From: Saprolegnia diclina VS20
Taxonomy: Eukaryota > Oomycota > Saprolegniomycetes > Saprolegniales > Saprolegniaceae
Direction: 5' to 3'
DNA length: 64,000 bases
NCBI RefSeq assembly: GCF_000281045.1
Contig: NW_008246138.1
Span: 204,923 to 268,922, forward strand
Both the position numbers and the translations under genes were made by a program. Below the pieces are notes generated by a model. It did no database searches. It saw only the letters and a program-made list of their open reading frames with translations, and had not been told where the DNA came from. This document shows positions 23,600 through 35,468 of the stretch, one piece after another; positions within the stretch are counted from its first letter, which is position 1, and every line of letters starts with the position of its first letter.

Positions 23600-24873
23600 A
23601 TGTTGTCCCGCTTGGTGTCGACGGCCGTGGTCCGCTCCCGCGGGGCCGCGCGCCTGTACGCGTCCGTGGCCGCGGAAGCAGGTACGCCGACCAAGCTGGT
23701 GCTGCGCGAGATGAAGGCGGTGCCCCGCGAGATGCGCCGCCAGCTGCGGCTCGAGGCCGAGGCGTCGTCGAGCCCGCTCACCAAGAACAACAAGACGCCC
23801 GTGTCGCGCCTCGTGCTCCGCACGCTCTTTGGCGCGACGGGCTTGGCTGCCGCCGGGTGGCACCTCTACCTCTCGGAGGAGACGAAGGCCGACATTTCGA
23901 AGCGCGTCAACGACTCGTTTGTGGGCGCGATCGCCGACTACATCCTGGCGCAGATCCAAGAAATGGCCCGTCCGTTCACCAAGCCGTCGCGCGACAAGCT
24001 GCTGCCGGACTGGCCCATGATCAACCGTGGCGTGCCAGAAGGCTACCCGCAAATCCCGGTCCTCGTCCTCGGCGTCGAAGACGTCTTGCTGCATTCCGAG
24101 TGGGACGTACGTCATCGTTTATTTGCGTGCCCATCGTCTCATGGTCTTGTAGCGCAAGTATGGTTGGCGCCATGCCAAGCGTCCGCACGTCGACGAGTTC
24201 CTCGAGACGCTCGCGCGGGTACATGCATCTCCTTATCGCCTGGGGTGGATGACACGATCGCCGTCTAGTACTACGAGATTGTGCTCTTCTCGAGCGAGCC
24301 GCGCATGATGGTCGAAGAAGTGCTGGCGCGCCTCGACAGCAAGGTAGACGCTGCCACGCATGTCGCGTCTTCTCATACACGCATGTAGCAATGCGCGTTC
24401 CACTACTTGACGCGCGAAGAGACGCACTTTTTCAACGGGACGCACGTCAAGGTAGTCGCCTCCTCTGGTGGTTGCTCAGTTCTGAGGTGGAATAGGATCT
24501 CAACCCGATGAACCGCGATTTGCGCAAGATCATCGTCGTCGACCACAACCCGGAAAACTTCCAGCTGCACATGGGCAACGGCATCACGATTCCGGCGTAC
24601 CTCGACGGCGCGGACCGCTCGGACCGCGTGCTCAAAGACCTCATCCCGTTCTTCGAGACGCTCGGGAAGGAGAACGTCAGCGATGTGACCAAGATCCTCG
24701 CCGAGTTTGCCGACGCGGACGGCGTCGTGCGCGACGTCGGGCCCAAGTGGAACGCCAAGCTCGCGGCCCTCGAAGAGAAGAAGCGCATGAACGAGCAAAA
24801 GGGCTTTGGCGGCTTTGTGCGCGGCCGCATGTCGACGCGCGCGTCGTCGCCGTCGCTTTCGTTCAAAAACTAA
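23600..24873 (+). CDS. TIM50: TIM50, mitochondrial inner-membrane presequence receptor (FCP1/HAD-like)
   Basis: Five exons; introns at about 24107-24152, 24219-24268, 24344-24388 and 24452-24495. The N-terminus (MLSRLVSTAVVRSRGAARLY) is a mitochondrial presequence. A membrane helix (RTLFGATGLAAAGWHLYL) lies around residues 75-92, and the FCP1-like domain faces the intermembrane space. Blocks read LVLGVEDVLLHSEWD, then KYGWRHAKRPHVDEFLETLA, YYEIVLFSSEP, THVKDLNPMNRDLRKIIVVD. The HAD nucleophile motif DxDx(T/V) is degenerate here (GVED), as in TIM50 of other eukaryotes, so it should be a binding rather than phosphatase domain. It receives preproteins from TOM and hands them to the TIM23 channel. 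Confidence 0.93.
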
Positions 24874-24935
24874 ATCCGAGAATATTGCGTCGTCTTATCC
24901 AACTACCACGACCCGAGCACGTGCGTCATTATGTC

Positions 24936-27900
24936 CTAGACCAAAGGGATAAGCATATTTCGAGAAACGACGGTTCGCACCTCGACAAAGGCTTGCTGCT
25001 GCGACGGCGCCACGTCGATGGCTTGCACGTGGTGCAACAGCGATCTCCGGAGCTTCTCGCCCTTGGTCGTCTAGACCATGGTAAGAATACACCAGCACGA
25101 GACGACAATGGCTCACCCGCTGCCACGCGTGGGCCCAGCGCGTCCGACGCGGAAACGACTTGTAGTACGCAAGGAGCCGGATGACTTGCTCGACGCAGCC
25201 ACGGATGCTCTCGCCGTATCCGGTGCGGAGGCGCTGCAGCACGTTGGGACTCGCCGACGCGTCCGGAGCCGCGATCGCACGTGGCTTGTACCGGCGCGTC
25301 TTGGCCGCGAGCTCAAAGGGAAAGTACATGAGCGGCGCTTTCGAGCGGCCGTTGATCTTTTCGCCGCGCACGTGAAAGTAGCGAAAGAGGCCGACCGGGT
25401 CCATGCGCTTGGCGTCGTACGTGCCGACGATGAGCCCCACGAACGGGTGCGCGTGCGCCATCTCGTTGAAGAGCTCTTGGTGGCTCGCTTGGTTCTCAAT
25501 GTCGCGGATCGACGGGTCCGGCGCAAACGTCGGGTGCGAGTGGTACCACCCAACGACGTCCAAGTGCGACTCTTCAATGAGCTGGCGCACCTCGAGCTCG
25601 CTCGCCGGGTCCATCTCGACGTCGGTCGCGCCGTCGTCGCCCTCGATCTGCATCGAGCGGCACGGGAACGCGGCGTGGATGTACACGACGTTGGCTTCGC
25701 GGTCAAACTTGCCGCCAAAGTAGCCAATGATCTCGCACATGGCCAAGTGCGCGTGGAGGTCGCACACAAAGGCCACGTCCGGGTGCACGCAGACGCGGAA
25801 CGGCTGCTGCGGCCGTTTGTCGTGCGTCGCGTGCGGCGTCGCGTACTGCGCGCACTCGACCATCATGTGCGGGTCCAGCGCGTTCCCCGCGAGAAAGTTC
25901 TGCCGCAGCTGGCTGTGCTGCACCGAACGCTACGCAAATCCTTGTAAAATCCATGAAAATCACAGGCAAAACGTACGACGTTGCGGCGACCGCGCGTCGG
26001 CAGCTCGTCGACAAAGTGGCGCACTTCGGGCTCTTCCGAGTCGGTAAAGACCGTGTGGTCCCAGACAAACTCGCGCCGGCACGCATACGTCGTCGTCGCT
26101 GGGTCGTTCCACAACATCGAGAGCGGCGTCATGAGCGCATCGACGTCATTCGCCGTGTCGGCAGCCGACTCGGACTCGTCCACGAACGAGTGGTCGTGCT
26201 GGCACGACGCGTAGACAACCTCTTCAAACGCGTCATCGTCGTCGTCGTCGTCGACGTACACCTCCTTGACGCGCTTGGGCTTGGCCTTGGACTTGGGCTT
26301 CTTCCGAGACTTGGTGCTGCGAAAGTCGTCCGACTCGGAGCTGGTCGAGTACTCGAGCTACTCGGCCATCGCAGCATAAGATAAAAGATAACTTGTGTCG
26401 AGCTACCGTCTTGGCTTTTTTGGCTGGTTTGGCTGGTCGTCGGACGGGTTTCGCCGCCGCTTTGGCCTGCAACAGAGATTTGTGTGAAGGAGGAGGTTGC
26501 AGATAGTGAGAGCGCACCTTGGACGCCTTCTTGGCCGTCGCTTTTGTTGGCGCTTTCGAGTCATAAGGCGTCTCGACGTCAATCTCAATGACTACAGGCG
26601 ACGCGGGCATTCGGACCGTAGGCTCCTCGACGACCAATTCGTTGACGATCGCCTTCGAGTCAAAGGGCTCGATCACCTCCGAGTCAACGCTCTCGGGCTC
26701 GATCACTTCTAAGACAACGCTCTCGGGCTCGATCACCGTCATCTGGGCATTGGGAGCACCCAGCTCGACCGGGGTCGGTACCACTGGCGAGATCTGCTCC
26801 GCGGCGGCCATCGGCGAGCTCGGCTGGACCGCAATTTCGGTCGGCGCGGCTGGTGGAGCGGTCGAAACCTCGGACTCAAGGTCGACGACTTGAGCACAAG
26901 GCTCCTGCTCTGCCAGAGTAACTTTGGTGTCCACAGCACATATCTGTTGTTCGAGAAGAACGGTCTCTGGCTCGACCACGTCAAGTTGCACAAGTGGCTC
27001 GACCGCCTGGATCGGAGCCGCAGCGAGGACGGGCTGGGCTTTGGTCTCTGGCTCGACCACGCTGACCGGGATTTCTGCCAGGGAGGGCTCGACAACTGTC
27101 TCTGGCTTAATTGCTGCCAACTTGGATTCTGGCGGCTCGACCTCCTCGACGGAGGGCTCTAGTGCAGCCTTCTCAACCAGTGGTTTTCGCTCGACCACCT
27201 CGTCCTCCGTCATTGCAACCGGCTCGGCCACGGCAACGATGGGCTCTGGCACGACCGTCGCGTCTGGCTCAACTTCCTTGACCGAGGACTCTGGCTCAAC
27301 TTCCTTGACGGAGGACTCTGGCTCAACTTCCTTGACGGAGGACTCTGGCTCGACCATCGCGCTTGAGGTCGCAGCATCGACAGTGTAGGCTTCGGTTGCT
27401 GGCTCGACCAACGCGTCCGAGGTCTCGGACGCATCCACGATGACAGAGGTCTCTGGATGGACCGCCGCCACAATGGGCTTCAACTCGCCCGTCGAAACTG
27501 GAGCCACCGAAGGTTCGACGCCTTCGGCTGCGGTCTCTGGCTCGAGCGCTTCGACAGTGTCGACAACTGGAACCAGCCCTTGCAACGGGGTCGCAGGCTG
27601 GTTGAGAGACATCGCGGCGCCCTTCTCCAGCGCGACGCCTGTCGCCAAAGCAGCCAGCGGAGCGACGTCACCCGCAATTTGTGTGCTGTCCGGCGTCACG
27701 ACAGCATCAACAGGCTCGTTCTCTGCGCTTTTCTGGACGAAAGCTCTCCTTGCGCTGGCGCGGATCGCTGTGGCGTCTGTGGAGCGCGTCTCCGCTGCTG
27801 GGTCGGCATCGACGGTCGAGATGGAGAGGTCCTACTCCCAGCAGCCATGGATTGATTCATGGAAACGCGCTGCAAGGCTCGTACATGTGGCTTGCGGGCT

Positions 27901-29546
27901 TTTGGGGTCGCTGGCTTTGGTCGGTCGTCGCGTGGCTTGCTCTACTTCGACAGTTTATCGAGCTCGGCGCTGCGTTGTGCGAACCTTTCGCCGTACTCGG
28001 GTCGGCAAGGATGCATCATGGGACTCGGTCTTTAGAGTCTTTGGGGCAGAGGTTGGTGACGCACTCTTCGTCGTCAGCGGCGGCTCCTACGCAGAGCGTT
28101 GGTCGAGCCCAAGACGCCACGGCGTACGCGCACGGGGGCCTCGCTCAGCAGCACAATCGATCCGTGCTACAGCAGAGGTTACGGGCCGAACGGCGCACAG
28201 AAGGTAGGTACCCGTGGTAGAATCTTGCGCGCCGTCTTCTTCTACACACGCATCACGATGAGCATTCGGGCTCGTGCGGTGGAGCGTACGGGAGGAGGTT
28301 GCGGCTGCAGCAACGCGCCCAAGGCGACGGGCGTGTACACCACGCCAGACGGCACTTTGGCGGCTGCTGGCATCTACAGCATTTCTCGTATCCTCGCACA
28401 TATCGACACGACGTACCTCTTGACGGACAGCCTTCTTTTCGCGGGACCGCGGAGGGGATTTCGCCTCGGTGGGTTTTGAAGCCGCTTTCTTTGGGGGCGG
28501 CTTGGTCTCTTCCTCGTTCGCCCCTCCATCCGCAGCCATCTACAGCGATAATATAGACTGCGAGACGCGAGGAACGGCGTACTCGTCTTCGAGGGACGGC
28601 TGGGTTTGGTATCGTGGCCTTGTCGCGAGCCTACATTTGAGAGGTCCAACCACAGCCCACACACGTAATAAGAACGCACCGTCATCTTCTTGTCGGCGGA
28701 CCCCTCTCTTTTGGCACCCTTCCGCTGCAGCGTCTCGGGGCGTACCGAAGATGGCGGTGGCACCTCGACCTCCGAGCTGTCGCTTTGCAGCTTTTTCTTC
28801 TTCGCAGCCGATGCTAAGAGCATGCATGAGCGAGCGCGATTGCCGACCGTCACGTACGTTTTCGTGATGGCGCAGGGCGCTCCCGCTTCACTCGCTGCGC
28901 CGGCGGTGGCTTCGGAGCGTCGGCCACTTGAACGGTCTCGCTCTGGGGCGCGGAGGAGACAGCCAAACGCTCGGCGTCGCCTAGGTTGCGATTGCAGACG
29001 TGGGTCTTGGAAGGGTGTATACCAGTCTCGTTATTGGCCACGCGCTGCTTCTTCGCTGGCTTACTCTCGAGAGCAAGCTCGTCCACGGCGTCGTAGGCGG
29101 CCTCGTCCACGGCATTGTCCTCGCGAATGGCTTCGTACTCTTCGAGGCTCCACTCTGCTCGCTACACGCTTGGCGGATCATATCATCGTCCGCAGGAAGA
29201 ATTCCCGTACCGTGCTCAGCATGAACTGCGCATTCGCGATCGCGCGCGCCAGCTTGGGCTTGTGGTGTTTGGCCACGAGAAGTAGGTCGTTGGCGTTGTA
29301 CGTATCGAAGGCCACGATGTTGCTGCGGCTGATGCTTGAGAACTCGAATGAGTCAAGAAAGCACACGATCGGCGTCGCGCTCGTCGGCGGCTTGAGCTTG
29401 GGTATTGGCAGGTTGTGGGCCTCGAGCGCCTCGAAGGACGTGAAGAGCATGGCCGGCCACCACGGGTATGACGACATGCGCGCCCAGACCACGTCGCCGT
29501 CCTGGAGCGCGACCTCCAAGCTCATCTTCGCGCCGAGGTTCGTCAT
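24936..29546 (-). CDS. PWWP domain - low-complexity linker - JAMM/MPN+ deubiquitinase-like protein
   Basis: Assembled from about a dozen exons. The first (from ATG 29546) encodes a PWWP domain: DGDVVWARMSSYPWWPAML and PIVCFLDSFEFSSI, a methyl-histone/DNA reader. A chain of small basic and acidic exons follows, joined by short GT..AG introns, many in phase 0. Then comes a long Glu/Val/Pro-rich region (26400-27830) with a 9-residue repeat VEPESSVKE, an acidic run, and the C-terminal MPN domain (25100-25930). The MPN part has the full JAMM metal motif H-x-H-x7-S-x2-D in GWYHSHPTFAPDPSIRDIE plus an upstream Glu, so it should be an active zinc isopeptidase, closest to MYSM1/MPND. The last exon ends at 24936. 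A chromatin (histone H2A?) deubiquitinase is inferred. The weak point is whether all exons belong to one transcript; a start at an ATG after the acceptor near 28540 is possible. Confidence 0.65.
27262..27342 (-). repeat. 27-nt tandem repeat inside the PWWP-JAMM linker (three units)
   Basis: Three 27-bp units (27262-27288 imperfect, 27289-27315, 27316-27342) encode VEPESSVKE repeats on the minus strand. A partial further copy continues on the right. The repeat keeps the frame and lies in a disordered acidic linker. Confidence 0.85.
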
Positions 29547-30026
29547 CGCAACCGAAGAAAGCCACCGGAGTGCACCAGTCCATCGATTTGACTCGCGGTT
29601 TGTATACCCGACGAATCCGGATGCCACCGAATGCACGCAAATCGTGTTATTACACCATTTACTGTAGCCATTTATCGTATATGGTGTATATCCTTGTTTA
29701 TGCCTGACACTAGGCAAATACCTGAAACAAGGACCGTGCCGCTGGAGTAATGCGCGTCCCTCATTGGTGCAAGCAATTGGCCAATCAAACGTTCCGACGC
29801 TGCATCGTCACATCTGGGGGCCAATCACAATGGGACCGGAACAATCTTGTGCCCCCGAATGCTACTTCCGGATATGAAAAGATCGAAACTATTAAACTAT
29901 CCTCTTCTTTGTATACATTTAAAAAGAACAACGCGACGAGACTATCCCAGCTCATCGTCCGGATACGCAATTGGGTCCGGCGAAGTCGCGCCACGGCCAT
30001 CGGGCGGATCATTTCGGTTCTGTACG
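29547..30026. other. divergent intergenic region
   Basis: 480 bp between the PWWP-JAMM gene and the F-box gene, expected to hold both promoters. No gene seen. AT-rich patch at 29638-29710. Confidence 0.4.
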
Positions 30027-31160
30027 ATGGCCCTCGCGCTGCACGCTACGCCCGCGCCAGTGCCCCGGGGTCCGATTCAGGTCGCACCCATGCCCTTAGC
30101 TCCGCTCGCCACCGTGAACGACGACCTGCTAAACGCTGTCACCGGCTTTTTAGCCGTTGAAGATGTCCTCGCTGCGGCTGCCACGTCCCGCGCCATGTTC
30201 CGCTCGATCCACGATCACACGACGTACTGGCGGGACCTGGAGCTACAGGGCGCCACGTCAGAGCTCCTGCAGCGGCTTGTCCCGTTCGCGTCGGTCATGC
30301 GCTGCGTGCGCTTCCGCAAGTCGACCGCCTCGACCGACGCGTGGCTCGCGTTCGCGCAGCACACACGCGACCTCATTGTGCTTGACGTCTCGGGCAGCAA
30401 GTATGTTACGGACGACGTCTTTCGCATCTTTTGCGCGCGCAGCGCTGCGACGCTACGCGAAGTCGCCGCCGACAACTGCTCGTGGATCTCGACGCTGGCA
30501 CCGATGCTGCCGTTCGCGCCGTCGCTGCGCGCGCTGTCGTTCAACCGGTGCCGGCAACTGGTCACGGGCGACGTTCTTGACGTTGTCGTCCTGGCGCCGC
30601 ACCTAGTGTCGCTCGAGCTCAAGGGGAATCCCAAAGTGAGTCAGTCGACCGTCGTTATGACTGCCATTGCGACGTGCCCGCAGCTCAAGGTGCTGACGCT
30701 CGGCGGTAGCGGGCGCTACACAAAAGATGTCAACGCCGAGTTCATCCAGGCGTTTTCGACGCAGAACCAAGCGATCGCGCTCGAGTGCTTGGATCTCTCG
30801 TGCAGCAACCCGTTTGGCTCGCGGTCACCGCTCGCCGACGACGGCCTCGTGCCTCTCTTGCAGCTGTGCCCTAATATGCAAGCGCTGTACCTCAAGGGCC
30901 AGTCGAACCTCTCGAGCCACATTTTCAGCGCGCTCCCGCCGCGAATCAAGACGCTGGACGTCACAGGCTGCGCACTGGTGACTGCAAACCTCGATGGCCT
31001 TGCTTGCCTTCCATTCCTGGAAGAGCTCGTGCTCTATGCGTGCAACAACGTCACGGACGATGCTCTGCTCCGCCTCAAGGTTACGCACCCCCACCTCGTC
31101 AAGGTGGATGTCGAAGGATGCACTGCTGTCTCGGCGGAAGTGCGTGACCTGTTTAGTTAG
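30027..31160 (+). CDS. F-box / leucine-rich repeat protein (AMN1/FBXL type)
   Basis: Intronless, 377 residues. An F-box-like helical motif sits at about 30-75 (NDDLLNAVTGFLAVEDVLAAA, then SRAMFRSIHDHTTYWRDLEL). It is followed by at least seven LRRs of the Cys-containing type: LIVLDVSGSKYVTDDVF, LRALSFNRCRQLVTGDVL, LVSLELKGNPKVSQSTV, LKVLTLGGSGRYTKD, LECLDLSCSN, MQALYLKGQSNLSS, IKTLDVTGCALVTANLDGL and LEELVLYACNNVTDDALL. F-box LRR proteins are substrate receptors in SCF ubiquitin ligases; the substrate is unknown. ATG at 30027 is the first in frame before the F-box. Confidence 0.85.
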   Translation: MALALHATPAPVPRGPIQVAPMPLAPLATVNDDLLNAVTGFLAVEDVLAAAATSRAMFRSIHDHTTYWRDLELQGATSELLQRLVPFASVMRCVRFRKSTASTDAWLAFAQHTRDLIVLDVSGSKYVTDDVFRIFCARSAATLREVAADNCSWISTLAPMLPFAPSLRALSFNRCRQLVTGDVLDVVVLAPHLVSLELKGNPKVSQSTVVMTAIATCPQLKVLTLGGSGRYTKDVNAEFIQAFSTQNQAIALECLDLSCSNPFGSRSPLADDGLVPLLQLCPNMQALYLKGQSNLSSHIFSALPPRIKTLDVTGCALVTANLDGLACLPFLEELVLYACNNVTDDALLRLKVTHPHLVKVDVEGCTAVSAEVRDLFS

Positions 31161-31868
31161 TGTGAATTGTACCCTCTTAATATTTATACGAATGAAAAAA
31201 TGACCAACGATTGCGACTTGACGCGTGCGCATGCCGTGATGCCAGCATGGTCACAGGCTGAGCTCCCAGACTGGTGAGGCTGGGACCTTTGTTTGGTTAA
31301 CCCAGTCTCTACCACTTGATTGGCTCATTTTAAACCTTTTCAACCAATCACAGGGCACATGGAACTGCTGCGCCATGCACAACCGAGCCGGAGGCCATCG
31401 CGGGCGCGAAATCTCGATGATAAATGGATTCGCTCAAACTTGGACCACAGGTAGAGGACGTCTTGGAGGGTACGAAATGCACCTCCGCGTCGGCGTTCGA
31501 GCTATGCTGCAAGAGAAATAGGCCGAATGATTATATATGGCATGTACCACATTTAGACACAAATAGTCATGTTTTGATGTGTTGGCTTTATACGATATCT
31601 ACGAGCGTCCAATAATGATGAGCCACTCAACTCCATCGCTCTTTTATACCATACTTGCATCCTAGCTTTTTCAGTACTAGAAGTTGCCCACCACCGTGGC
31701 GCTCGACAAGTGCCCAGGAAGATCTCCAGGATCGGTCGATTGATTGGCCAAAATTGTAGTTTCGACAAAAGTTATCCACCAATCTTTGCGCCCCGAAAGT
31801 TTCAGCCAGTCATATCGCGCCGTGAAGATCTTGACGAAAGGCCACACAGAGCGAGATCTGCGAACACG
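31161..31868. other. intergenic, no gene seen
   Basis: 708 bp, more AT-rich than the surroundings, with no coding frame that resembles a protein family. It should include the IFT81 promoter. Confidence 0.4.
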
Positions 31869-34146
31869 ATGTCGGAGCTCCAGCTCATCGTCGAGAAGCT
31901 CAACAAGGAGCCGTTCAACCACAACTTCACGCTCGTATGCATCCTTCCAGATACACTCGTCGTCTCATGGTAAAGCTGCGTAGGTCGCCTTTGATGAAAA
32001 GTCCAACTTTGAGCTGCTCCAGATCCTCAATGAGGTGTTTGCAGCAATGGATTCGCGGCACAACGTCGACCTCCGAGACGAGCTCGACGAGCAGCGCACG
32101 TACCGGTACATGGAACTTCTGCAGCTGCTCAAGTACCAGCTGCCGCCGGACCTCGACGGCTTTCGCGACGGCTTGAGCCACGGCGAGCGCTACGTGGTGT
32201 ATCCGATCTTGTACTGGGCGCTCAAGAGCTTTCCCGTGCACAAGAAGCGCGCGTACCTCGGTCGATTTCTCGCGCCATTGCAAGTGCCGCAAGAGTTCCT
32301 CGGCAACGACGGCCTCAACAGCATGCACGAGCACTACAAGCAGCTTCAGAACGAGTTCAAAGCTGCACACAAGCAAGTCGAGCAGCTTCGCACGAGCAAG
32401 ATTCGTCCTGGCGAGCTGCGAAAGGAGATCACGCAGCTGGAGGAGGAGTCGCACCAGCTCAGCGAGAAGATTGCGCACCTCAAGAAGAAGACGGCCAACG
32501 AGGTTCGAAGCTTATCTGGCCCATGAATCTGACGTTTGTGTTCTTAGAGTGGCTTTAAGGATATCTTGGAAGCGACAAGTGCGCTTCGGAAAGAGCAAGA
32601 GGAGCAAGCCAAGCTCGCGGAGCGGAAGCGCGACCAAATGATGGGCCTCAACATGGCGCAGAAGCGCAGTCGGGACTACGACCAGCGCCTTGGCGAGATG
32701 CGCCAAAGCATCACGACCAACATGCAGCCGGACCAGCTCTTTGACCAGCTGCAGAACCAAGTGGACCGCCACCGGGACATTCTCATCAACAAGTTCCCGG
32801 CCGAGTTCCGACTTCAACAAGAGAAACTTCAGCACCTCGACGCTGCGCTGAGCGAACCCGCCAAGACCGAGGCGGACATTGCCGACATGGAGGACGAGAT
32901 CCAAAATCTCAAAAATTCGATCCAAGTACGTTTTTGCATAGCTCCACATCCATTGACGTTTTCTTGTAGCACTTTTCCGATCAGTTGAACGAGACCCAGA
33001 AAGCCGCGGGCGACGACAAGCTGGCGATCTTCCGTCAGCATGCCAACATCCAAACCAAGAAGCTCAACGACAAGATCGACGAACTCACCAAGGTCAAGCA
33101 AGAGAAGCAGTCGCTGCAGCGCCAGCTCGAAGATCAAGTTCGTCCTTCAGAGAATGCCGTGTCTCATCCCGCGTAGGAGGCCAAGATGGCCGAGGTCTCG
33201 GGACCCAAGTTCATGAAGCACAACGAGTTCAAGCAGTTTACCAACACGCTGCGCATCAAGACCAACCAGTACAAGAAGATGAAGGCCGAGCTCGCAGAGA
33301 TCACGGCCGAGTCGGTTGTCCTCCACCGCACGGAGCAGGTGCTGCGGAGCCGCGACTCGGATCTCGACGGCCTCCTCAAGGACATTGAGGCTTCGAAAGG
33401 CGTCGTCGGCTACATGGACACGGAGGGCAAACTCAACGAGATCTCGGAGCGCAACGCCCAAGTGAACGCGTTCAAGGGCGAGACCCTCGAGGAAATCAGC
33501 CGCATCGTGACCGACATCAACCAGACGCTAAAGGAGCGCAAGAACCAGCTTGCACCGCAGATCAAGGACCTCCGCGCCGTGCGCCAGCGCTACCAAGAGA
33601 TGGAGCAGACGTATCTGGAGAAGAAAGCGCAGTACGACAACACGGCCGTGGGCCTCGAGACCGAGCGCATCAAGCTCGAGCAAGAGTGTACGGCGTTCCA
33701 GGACGACTGCCTCCGCGAGGAGAGCCAGTACCACCAGCTCCACGCGCTCCTGCAGATCGAGTCGGCGCGCCTCGACAAGGTCACGCAAGAAGAAGAGTTT
33801 GACAAAGGCAACGGAAAACTCCACCGCGACTTTCGCACGTTCCAAGAACTCTACAAGAACAAGGTCATTCAGCAAGAGTCGCTCACGAAGGAGCTCCGGA
33901 AGCAGCAAAAGACACTCAAGACCAACCTCGGCGACTACGTCATCCAGCGCAACATGTTTGACCAGCTCCTCAAGCTCCTCCAGTGCAAAGTCAAGCTCAC
34001 AACGAACGAGCAAGGCAGCGCCAAGCAAGATCTCTACAGCACAGCGGCTGACATTGCTCAGTTCGACGTGGGCGGCGCGGTACGAAGCGACTGCTCTTCA
34101 CATGACACTATTCTGTCTGTAGAACGTCATGACCATCGACGCCTAG
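31869..34146 (+). CDS. IFT81: intraflagellar transport protein IFT81 (IFT-B core)
   Basis: Six exons. The N-terminal region (residues 1-120, starting MSELQLIVEKLNKEPFNHNF) is the calponin-homology-like tubulin-binding domain, with LSHGERYVVYPILYWAL typical of IFT81. The rest is continuous coiled coil of about 550 residues, including blocks such as FLGNDGLNSMHEHYKQLQ and SGPKFMKHNEFKQFTNTLR that are characteristic of this family. Introns are about 31936-31983, 32502-32548, 32924-32969, 33136-33176 and 34080-34122; the last exon encodes only NVMTIDA. With IFT74 it carries tubulin into growing flagella. Its presence fits an organism with motile zoospores. Confidence 0.93.
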
Positions 34147-34308
34147 AGCCTCCGCTCGTAGCTTCTCGTCCATTAACTCGTTCTATACAATCGATTCCTT
34201 CACTCGAGTGGCGCGGAGGGCACGCGCGTCCGTTTTCGCGCCAAATCTGGTATCCGGATCCGGAAACCAGCGGCCAGCCGGTGCCCACTGCAAATAAGAA
34301 AGCGAAGA

Positions 34309-34726
34309 ATGGCCGAGCCCGCGCCCGCACCCCGCGTCAACAAGGCGCTCATGGCCTCGTACGTGAACCGCACGGTCGCCCTCGTCGGCAGCATGGAGAG
34401 CTGGACGGGCAACAGCGCGATCGTCAAGGCCTCGGACGGCGGCCTCGTCACCGTGATCCCGGCGCCCGGCGCCGACTATTCGAGGTACGGCGACCGCTTG
34501 AGGTAGCCACTTGCTCATGCGTAAGGAATGTAGCAAGTTCGTCGAAGTCATCGGCCTCGTCCAGCCCGACGGATCGCTCCAAGAATTCAAGTGCACGAGC
34601 TTTGGCGACAACTTTGGTACATGCGGCCATAGGTTATGGCAGGCTTTTAGCGTCCTCGTAGATCTCGGCAACTACGACAAGCTCGTCGCGCTCATGCATG
34701 GCAAGTTCGCGCCGATGTTTATCTAA
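34309..34726 (+). CDS. RPA3: replication protein A 14 kDa subunit (RPA3)
   Basis: Three exons give a single small OB-fold of about 105 residues, the usual RPA3 length. Visible blocks: PRVNKALMASYVNRTVALVG at the N-terminus, a central strand SAIVKASDGGLVTVIPAPG, FVEVIGLVQPDGSLQEF and the C-terminal helix DLGNYDKLVALMH. The introns (about 34484-34533 and 34615-34660) leave phases that rebuild S-S-K and D-L-G. RPA3 is the structural trimerisation subunit of the ssDNA-binding RPA complex. The stop codon is 7 bp from that of the convergent CFAP119-like gene. Confidence 0.85.
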
Positions 34727-34733
34727 CTCCCAT

Positions 34734-35401
34734 CTATTCATTTGCCGCGTCGACTATGGTTTCGTGGGCGACGGGGGCGGGCAATGGAGGGTGCTGCTTG
34801 AGGCCGACCATGAGAGGCGCCACGGGCTTGACGCTGGCGACGTCCATGCAAGCCACCTACCGATTCCTTCAGCACGCAAGCAAGAGCCATTCGCATCTAC
34901 CTGCACGATGGACAAGTGGGTTTGCGGCAGGAAGATGCTTTGGTACAGATGAAAGTGACGGTAGTACGTGTGCGTCACGTAGTCGACGATGCGGCTGACG
35001 TCAGCGGCGTCAAAGATGCCTGTACTCATCGGCGGCCGCTCGACGCTGTGGCGCAAGAGCATGGCCTGGAAGCGGCTAAAGCTCGCGGGCAGAGTCGGAA
35101 GCGTGCGCAGGTCCTTCTCGCCGTGGAGGAAGAGGTCCGTGAGCACGAGGCTGTGCACGATCGCCAGCACCGTCGACGTACGCTCCGCACTAAACTCGTG
35201 CTGCTTGGTGAACGCGTACAGATACATGTACATGTCCACGACGAGGTGCATTGGCGCTGGCGCCTTGTGCGTGAAGAGCGGGCTCGGCGGGAAGGCGAAG
35301 ACGTTGGCGAGGTAGTCGCGAAGCTGCGCCGGGTCGTGGATGAGCCCGAGGTCCAGCACGTGGTCCTCCGAGAGGTATCGCCAGCGCAAGCAGTCGGTCA
35401 T
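34734..35401 (-). CDS. CFAP119/CCDC189-like flagellar protein
   Basis: Two exons, about 208 residues. ATG at 35401 (MTDCLRWRYLSEDHVL); an intron near 34908-34865 joins LSIVQ to VACMDVASVKPVAPL and the stop at 34734. The chain is helical, with PMHLVVDMYMYLYAFTKQHEFS, TSTVLAIVHSLVLTDLF and the block RPPMSTGIFDAADVSRIVDY followed by THTYYRHFHLYQ. I recall this last block from the C16orf93/CCDC189/CFAP119 family, associated with radial spokes and sperm tails. The assignment rests on that resemblance. A flagellar role also fits IFT81 nearby. Confidence 0.5.
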
Positions 35402-35468
35402 CCGTCGGTGGTTTCGAGTGTTATAACAGTTGGAGAGGAGTATCTATTCCGATGTTACGTGCTTCTTC

